Positions 62,701 to 64,000 of a DNA stretch of 64,000 bases are shown here, in pieces. The position numbers and the translations under genes are program-made. The stretch is taken from positions 45,814,325 through 45,878,324 of the forward strand of contig OY735216.1 in the NCBI GenBank assembly GCA_963457665.1, read 5' to 3'. Numbering within the stretch: the first letter of the stretch is position 1; every line of letters starts with the position of its first letter. A model generated the notes under the pieces. That model was not told where the DNA came from, made no database searches, and saw only the letters and a list, made by a program, of their open reading frames with translations. The stretch comes from Thysanoteuthis rhombus (Eukaryota > Mollusca > Cephalopoda > Oegopsida > Thysanoteuthidae).

Positions 62701-63930
62701 TTCATTTGGTAATTTTTTTTTTATTCTCAATTCATTATAAATAAAATGTTCAGTCTTGCATAATTGAGATAATTTTTTGTTCTTTAAGGTCAACAAAAGA
62801 AATTGAAGAAAAACGAGAAAGCTTTGGCTACAGTCACTGGAATCATTGATGGCACTGGAAGTTTTGGAGCTGCTGCTGGACAAGTAAGTTCTTCATCCAA
62901 TAGAAAGAAATCTTCCTGTGACGATATCTGTCCTCTTTCTTTTTCTTTTTCCTTTTTTTTTTTTTTTTCATTCCTTCCCATAAATTAACCAAGATGTGTC
63001 TAACCAGAAAATCTGGGTTTAAAAGAAATAATCATTATTTAATAATTCCACTTTTCTTTCAGGTGAGCCTCCCTTACATCGAAGTTGGCTATGGCTGGGG
63101 CTGGGTGTTCAAGATGTTTATTATAACTGTATGTATCTTTTGGATACTTTTAACTTTCTTTTCTTTTTCACTGCTATCCCTCGAAATTTGTGTGTGTGTG
63201 TATGCACAAGGCTCAGAGAATTTGAACAGCTTACTCAAATCTTATGTTATACAGACTCTTACCACTGCTCTTTGCGAGCTGTATCCCTAACACCTATGCC
63301 CCCCCCCCGTCTCCTTTAGAGTAGGTGTTAGGGTTGAGAAAATTTTTATTTTGGTACTTTTTTTGAAACTCGTAGTCTGTACATTCAAGATGGAGAGAAA
63401 GGAATTAGAGTGGCATTCGTTAACGATTAAAATTCCAAAGAGAATAATGTTAATGGTTTTCCTCTCTTATATTTCTCTCCTGATTTTGTAAAAACTTGAC
63501 TTTATTTGTTCCTTTAACAGATTAAAAGTGAATAGAGCTCCATCTCAAATTTTGCTTTGATCCACATCATACTTCTTTTTAAATGACTTTTCCGACTTTT
63601 TTTTGTGACAGTATAGACCCATTTTCTTGTGAAGTACTTTTTTTTTTTTTTTTTTCTCTTCCTGTTTTCCCGCTGCCTCTCTCCCTTCCTGGTGCCATTC
63701 ATATCTACTATATTTTGTTTCCTTTTATTCCTATTTAATATATTCCTATATTTTTATTCCAGTGTGGAGCTACCGTTCTGTTCTTGTTACCAATCGTACA
63801 TACAGAATACAAGGAATGGCGTTATGGTGTACCTGATGATGATGAAAATGAAATATCTCCAAATCCTCCTGCACTCCCTACTCCTATAGATTATTCTATG
63901 CCACCACCTTCATATGAGGAAATATCTTGA
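36605..63930 (+). CDS. SLC37A3: SLC37A3-like sugar-phosphate exchanger (MFS), 17 coding exons
   Basis: Multi-exon transporter gene assembled by hand from GT-AG boundaries. Joined coding exons are 36605-36666, 42723-42840, 43808-43900, 44776-44807, 46844-46895, 47035-47180, 47610-47706, 48392-48476, 49695-49739, 56863-56963, 57162-57303, 59276-59301, 59887-59962, 61327-61434, 62789-62883, 63063-63128 and 63763-63930. All phases match, giving 1512 nt (503 residues plus TGA); human SLC37A3 is about 494. The family is the organophosphate:phosphate antiporter branch of the major facilitator superfamily with 12 membrane segments. Recognition rests on FLLTFFSYAFFHATRKT at the N-terminus (R29 matches the phosphate-binding arginine of G6PT), GWPAVIAIMGNWFGKS, SSCASVGNIIGA, LKLVNYSFFFWLPLY, LSIWYDIGGIIGG, GFFIGGASNLISSAIS and ALATVTGIIDGTGS. 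These fit SLC37A3 better than SLC37A1, A2 or A4. Known: vertebrate SLC37A3 works with ATRAID in lysosomes and exports nitrogen-containing bisphosphonates; the natural substrate is unsettled. Localisation and partner here are inferred. Confidence 0.93.
39123..39148 (+). repeat. Perfect short hairpin in intron 1
   Basis: GGCGAGAGAG and CTCTCTCGCC are exact complements around a 6-base loop, just after a T tract. Confidence 0.7.
39775..39900 (+). repeat. Fragment of composite repeat E in intron 1
   Basis: ATTAACTATGTAGCATACAC and GCGCTAAATGCTTGCAAGTG match the 19.5-kb and 24.5-kb copies. Confidence 0.6.
42723..42840 (+). CDS. SLC37A3: SLC37A3-like exon 2
   Basis: Residues 21-60. It follows a long T tract ending in TAG and ends before GTAAGT. 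It contains HATRKTLSNVKSSIS, the most conserved cytosolic end of TM1; R29 corresponds to the arginine essential for phosphate binding in G6PT (SLC37A4). An N-glycosylation sequon, N51-S-S, lies in the first luminal loop, where human SLC37A3 also carries an NTS site. Confidence 0.93.
43145..43480 (-). mobile_element. RTE-type LINE 3' copy in intron 2
   Basis: Antisense to the gene. Starts with an AGC trinucleotide tail and covers the complement of VQRR...RDELDKF...WIPRDHM...RWAG...RDHKT...RKLRTMQ. It has a deletion in the DNRWTSR segment. Confidence 0.85.
43808..43900 (+). CDS. SLC37A3: SLC37A3-like exon 3
   Basis: Residues 61-91, 31 whole codons, between TTTCAG and GTAAGA. It encodes the rest of the first luminal loop and the start of TM2 (GYLDTGFMLAYSL), matching the family LGTLDTIFLFSYA region. 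Confidence 0.93.
44048..44251 (+). repeat. (TTTTTTCTTC)n pyrimidine array in intron 3
   Basis: About 200 bp of T/C-only DNA with a 15-bp higher-order period, adjoining the minus-strand repeat D copy, whose A-rich tail it probably grew from. The FFSSF-type frames over it are artefacts. Confidence 0.92.
44252..44560 (-). repeat. Dispersed repeat D, minus-strand copy in intron 3
   Basis: The reverse complement contains CTCCTGGCCATACTATTTAG, TCTACAGACTTGAAAA, CCACTAGAAC, GATGGGTTTATCAATAACAT and ATTCATTCTGACCATATTTA, in the order of the copy at 4215-4495. Confidence 0.75.
44776..44807 (+). CDS. SLC37A3: SLC37A3-like exon 4 (32-nt small exon)
   Basis: Encodes GLFYSGSLGD plus two bases. It matches the GLFISGIVGDR motif at the TM2/TM3 turn, the MFS signature loop. 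The exon is short but its acceptor (AACAG), donor (GTAAGT) and phase are all good. Confidence 0.9.
45286..46165 (-). mobile_element. RTE-type LINE copy in intron 4, split by a SINE
   Basis: The 3' end lies at 45286-45393 (ATCATC tail, TTGTCCGTTGTTGGACATAG) and the rest at 45780-46165, coding on the complement for segments up to KEEE..., with YGAETWNL recognisable as its complement near 46025. The two halves join exactly when the inserted SINE and one copy of the 15-bp duplication are removed. Confidence 0.85.
45394..45764 (-). mobile_element. tRNA-derived SINE B with inverted 5' copy and 15-bp TSD
   Basis: Inserted in the LINE with duplicated ACCTGTCCAGTTCAT on both sides (45379-45393 and 45765-45779). 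On the minus strand box A TAGCGTAGTGG (45691-45701) and box B GGTTCAATCCC (45636-45646) mark a tRNA head. The body runs through GGTTCGGTTCGTTACTTCCC, CAGATGATACCTGACAAAGG and CCGAAACGTTGT to an (AAT)n tail. The other end (45711-45764) is a reverse-complement copy of part of the body (AAATAAAGGGTTCGGTTCGT to CCAGATGAT), so the SINE starts with an inversion of itself. Confidence 0.85.
46385..46418 (+). repeat. (TA)n microsatellite in intron 4
   Basis: GTGTGTATATATATATATAT-type run. Confidence 0.9.
46844..46895 (+). CDS. SLC37A3: SLC37A3-like exon 5
   Basis: Completes codon 102 and encodes KFSLRKVLSLGMISSGIV (residues 102-119), which aligns with the RWVLSFGMCSSA region at TM3. Preceded by a strong pyrimidine tract and TAG, followed by GTAAGT. 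Confidence 0.92.
47035..47180 (+). CDS. SLC37A3: SLC37A3-like exon 6
   Basis: Residues 120-167 plus two bases. It carries the highly conserved NGFFQSVGWPAVIAIMGNWF block of TM4 and the following loop, nearly identical in all SLC37A1-3 proteins. Confidence 0.95.
47610..47706 (+). CDS. SLC37A3: SLC37A3-like exon 7
   Basis: Residues 168-200, starting with the codon split from exon 6 (SRGFILGLWSSCASVGNIIG). The SSCASVGNI motif is closer to SLC37A3 than to SLC37A2 (NSHTSVGNI). It ends at GYE before GTAAGT. Confidence 0.95.
47830..48264. mobile_element. Palindromic (fold-back) element in intron 7
   Basis: The left half matches the reverse complement of the right half along nearly its whole length. 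TACCACGGAGATTTATTTTC pairs with 48237-48260, CTCTGAGGACC with 48198-48212, TTTAATTTTGGG.. and GTGTAGAAAAACATT with 48112-48142, and ACGTCCATTCGTTT with 48072-48086. Arms are about 200 bp with a short centre near 48045. There is no coding capacity; the 115-codon frame across it is incidental. It is a MITE-like or fold-back element of unknown family. Confidence 0.75.
48392..48476 (+). CDS. SLC37A3: SLC37A3-like exon 8
   Basis: Residues 201-228 plus one base. YAFLLTSTLLLGLGVINLCGL is TM6, followed by VDSPSEL, matching the LLVSPEEIGL position that opens the long cytosolic loop between the two six-helix halves. Confidence 0.94.
48505..48700 (+). repeat. AAT-rich degenerate microsatellite in intron 8
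   Basis: ATT run followed by AATAATTAAA/GATAATTAAAA units for about 170 bp. The early T-rich and later A-rich parts are complementary. Confidence 0.9.
49618..49680 (+). repeat. Dispersed repeat C 3' end adjoining exon 9 acceptor
   Basis: CATGCTGCCAAAAAGACGTT to TTGAGTGACTAACCAGATTT is the 3' terminal block of repeat C. It includes the branch-point-like TGACTAAC 23 bp before the exon 9 acceptor AG. Confidence 0.7.
49695..49739 (+). CDS. SLC37A3: SLC37A3-like exon 9 (loop exon, 45 nt)
   Basis: Phase 1 on both sides, 15 codons (EKPVYQPCPERHDAE). It has no recognisable homologue, as expected for the variable cytosolic loop between TM6 and TM7. It is supported by a good acceptor (TTTGTAG), donor (GTAAGC) and matching phase. 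A dispersed repeat ends only about 17 bp upstream and appears to carry the branch point. Confidence 0.7.
50193..50298 (+). repeat. (TA)n/(CA)n microsatellite
   Basis: A TA run of about 18 units followed by CA- and ACAT-rich sequence. Confidence 0.92.
50805..50840 (+). CDS. SLC37A3: Candidate cassette exon 9b (36 nt)
   Basis: Open 36-nt segment between TCGTTTAG and GTATGT, phase 1 on both sides, encoding DEVDLTQNNIML when spliced. It would insert 12 acidic/polar residues into the cytosolic loop without changing frame. Supported only by splice signals and phase; it could be skipped, alternative, or false. Confidence 0.5.
51236..51323. repeat. 24-bp-arm inverted repeat
   Basis: TTAGATGAAGTATTGTAAAC (51236-51255, arm to 51259) is the near-exact complement of 51300-51323 (22 of 24 bases), with a 40-base loop. 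Probably a very short MITE or solo hairpin. Confidence 0.7.
52571..52579 (+). CDS. SLC37A3: Candidate 9-nt microexon 9c
   Basis: Nine bases between a strong acceptor (branch-like TTACTAAT then TTTCAG) and a perfect GTAAGA donor. It is a multiple of three in the same phase-1 position as its neighbours, adding DPK and changing the first base of the next split codon. Too short for protein-level support. Confidence 0.3.
53587..53622 (+). CDS. SLC37A3: Candidate cassette exon 9d (36 nt)
   Basis: Between TTTACTGTAG and GTAAGT, phase 1 on both sides, encoding GGSYNALEQGER. Joined to exon 10 it creates E-R-E-P-L-L, an acidic dileucine consensus. Splice signals are strong. Inclusion in real transcripts is inferred. 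Confidence 0.5.
55340..55765 (+). repeat. Dispersed repeat C copy
   Basis: Near-complete copy. Blocks are GATAGGTTTCTTCAGTTTTT, GAGTTGGTCTGGCTGGCTATG, GATGCTAGAGGCTTAAA, AAATTTTGGCTAAATTGATC, TTTTTTGAAAATTTAGAC, then GCATGGCATGTTACCAAAAG and GACTAACCAGACCTGTT. Confidence 0.75.
56863..56963 (+). CDS. SLC37A3: SLC37A3-like exon 10
   Basis: Residues 244-277. EPLLRDGT matches the HRPLINGG region of the vertebrate loop, and AVSILTAVALPGVLP begins TM7 (human QVKAISFYQACCLPGVIP). CTAACAG acceptor and GTAAGT donor. Confidence 0.93.
57162..57303 (+). CDS. SLC37A3: SLC37A3-like exon 11
   Basis: Residues 278-324 plus one base. It has CALSYACLKLVNYSFFFWLP and the KLSIWYDIGGII motif, nearly identical to vertebrate SLC37A3 across TM7 and TM8. 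Confidence 0.96.
58030..58455 (+). repeat. Dispersed repeat C copy
   Basis: Same block order as 55340-55765, from CCAAAACTGTCAACATAGG to ACTTTGGTCATGTGACAG and TATCTGACCAGGACT, with expanded T/G homopolymers in the middle (58180-58265). Confidence 0.75.
58480..59270 (+). other. SLC37A3: Remainder of intron 11, homopolymer-rich
   Basis: T/G homopolymer runs (58483-58540), then AT-rich sequence with T tracts at 59167-59190. No exon-like or repeat-family match was seen. Confidence 0.4.
59276..59301 (+). CDS. SLC37A3: SLC37A3-like exon 12 (26 nt)
   Basis: Completes the split glycine and encodes GGCVGGFIS, continuing GGIIGG...GFISD of TM8. The small size is supported by exact phase and by the conserved glycine-rich motif spanning three exons. 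Confidence 0.92.
59887..59962 (+). CDS. SLC37A3: SLC37A3-like exon 13
   Basis: Residues 334-358 plus one base. DRLGYRAVVVVP is the conserved SD..xxRAP loop after TM8, then FMILSIPILFVFN forms TM9. Donor is GTAAAT. Confidence 0.92.
60057..60135 (+). repeat. Tandem duplication of ~40-bp T-rich unit
   Basis: The unit TTTTCGTTTGTTTTCTTTAG followed by TCTTTTGTC occurs twice in succession before a C run. Confidence 0.85.
60218..60369 (+). mobile_element. SINE B, 5'-truncated copy
   Basis: Plus-strand copy of the body and tail of the SINE at 45394-45764: GGTCAATATACC, GGGTTCGGTTCGTTACTTCC, CAGATGATACCTAACGAAGG, CTGAAACGTTGTATG, ACAACCAAGATGAGGATGG, and an AAT-like tail. No tRNA head. Confidence 0.85.
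60736..60787 (+). CDS. SLC37A3: Candidate alternative (truncating) exon 13b
   Basis: 52-nt segment between TGTTCAG and GTAAGA. After exon 13 it reads DGVKKSAKAEIQSEIQY in frame, but its length is not a multiple of three, so joining to exon 14 gives a stop within three codons. It would remove the last four or so helices and could act as a poison exon. Direct splicing of exon 13 to exon 14 is in frame and matches the family, so the main isoform skips it. Confidence 0.35.
61327..61434 (+). CDS. SLC37A3: SLC37A3-like exon 14
   Basis: Residues 359-394 plus one base. TVAGFFIGGASNLISSAISVDL is almost the same as the vertebrate TVTGFFIGGPSNMISSAIS segment at TM10. Its GTATGT donor is followed at once by a 730-bp pyrimidine array. 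Confidence 0.96.
61435..62168 (+). repeat. 730-bp pure pyrimidine array (CTTTTT)n in intron 14
   Basis: Starts at the exon 14 donor GTATGTTTTTC and runs as TTTCT/TTTTTC units with CTT interruptions, then (T8C)n, to a short (GT)n at 62168-62180. Apart from the first few bases and one ACTT, the strand is T/C only. The long poly-F, poly-L and poly-K/E frames on both strands are consequences of the repeat and not proteins. Confidence 0.96.
62248..62400 (+). repeat. Dispersed repeat with Penelope-like flank and hairpin core
   Basis: CTATAGTTTTGTGAAGGGTC followed by ATTAACA matches 1346-1372 (two mismatches in 27), immediately upstream of the Penelope-like GIY-YIG remnant. Downstream CTGAAAAAGGCTGAAGAATAG, ATCGGCTGAAATGTTGTG and CACAAACAAGGAG form the same hairpin pattern as the SINE B core. 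Confidence 0.5.
62440..62640 (+). repeat. Dispersed repeat C copy (3' half)
   Basis: AGTTTATGCTAAATTGGCCC, CTGCTTGTTTTTGAAAATTC, GTGCTGCCAAAAGACATTTG and GAGTGACTAACCAGACCTGT match the second half of the family. Confidence 0.75.
62789..62883 (+). CDS. SLC37A3: SLC37A3-like exon 15
   Basis: Residues 395-426. GQQKKLKKNEKALATVTGII continuing into DGTGSFGAAAGQ matches the ALATVTGIVDGSGSIGAAVGQ signature of TM11. The acceptor is TTTAAG rather than the usual YAG, but phase and homology fix the boundary. Confidence 0.95.
63063..63128 (+). CDS. SLC37A3: SLC37A3-like exon 16
   Basis: Residues 427-448, 22 whole codons: VSLPYIEVGYGWGWVFKMFIIT. The GWGWVF motif matches GWMWVFYFF at the start of TM12. 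Confidence 0.94.
63763..63930 (+). CDS. SLC37A3: SLC37A3-like exon 17 (stop codon, sorting tail)
   Basis: Residues 449-503 and TGA at 63928-63930. CGATVLFLLPIV completes TM12. The remaining 42 or so residues form a cytosolic tail rich in acidic residues and proline (DDDENE, then PNPPALPTP), ending MPPPSYEEIS. P496-P-S-Y499 fits the PPxY ligand of WW domains (NEDD4 family), and Y499-E-E-I502 fits the YxxPhi signal read by AP complexes. Vertebrate SLC37A3 ends differently, so this tail is lineage-specific. Confidence 0.93.
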   Translation, partial: CGATVLFLLPIVHTEYKEWRYGVPDDDENEISPNPPALPTPIDYSMPPPSYEEIS

Positions 63931-64000
63931 AAAACATGAAAAAGAAACTGGATTTTTTTTTCTGTCTTTTTCTTCAAATGGAGAGAAAATTTCAAAAAAG
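63931..64000 (+). other. SLC37A3: Start of 3' UTR, cut by the window end
   Basis: Sequence after the stop codon. No AATAAA-type poly(A) signal is seen before the window ends. Confidence 0.7.

Overview
This is animal nuclear DNA, not a bacterial or plasmid window. It is AT-rich and packed with dispersed retroelements and long microsatellites. Its one clear protein-coding gene is broken into short exons by GT-AG introns. Host identity cannot be fixed from the sequence. The RTE-type LINE, tRNA-headed SINEs, Penelope-like remnant, hAT and mariner fossils and (GATA)n/(ATG)n/pyrimidine arrays suggest an invertebrate. A mollusc, possibly a cephalopod, is my best guess, with low confidence.

Positions 1 to about 36,100 look intergenic. 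I found no host gene there, only decayed mobile DNA. In order: an endonuclease fragment of a non-LTR element (1-180, minus); a Penelope-like GIY-YIG remnant (about 1345-1700); a duplicated T-rich repeat (3965-4510); a hAT-type MITE with 8-bp target duplications (8509-8804); a hAT-like shell with a nested fold-back tRNA-SINE (11775-12695); a 5'-truncated RTE-clade LINE with an 8-bp target duplication (13017-14502) plus at least seven other copies of its 3' end across the window; a tandem array of roughly 42-bp units (16670-17830); two copies of an 800-bp composite repeat (19280-20075 and 24320-25130); and a mariner transposase fossil (22140-22510, minus).

From 36,605 to 63,930 on the plus strand lies an SLC37A3-type sugar-phosphate exchanger-like gene (major facilitator superfamily, organophosphate:phosphate antiporter family). 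I assembled 17 constitutive coding exons that join in frame into 503 residues ending at a TGA. A TATA box and an initiator at -31 spacing lie about 450 bp upstream of the ATG. Three small symmetric candidate cassette exons fall in the large cytosolic loop, and a fourth candidate exon (60736-60787) would truncate the protein if included. The C-terminus ends in overlapping PPxY and YxxI motifs, which fits a protein sorted in the endolysosomal system.

The introns carry the most unusual DNA: a 730-bp pure pyrimidine array starting at a splice donor (61435-62168), a near-complete 435-bp palindromic element (47830-48264), a tRNA-SINE with an inverted copy of its own body at its 5' end and a 15-bp target duplication (45394-45764), and a same-orientation repeat family, one copy of which appears to supply the branch point of exon 9.
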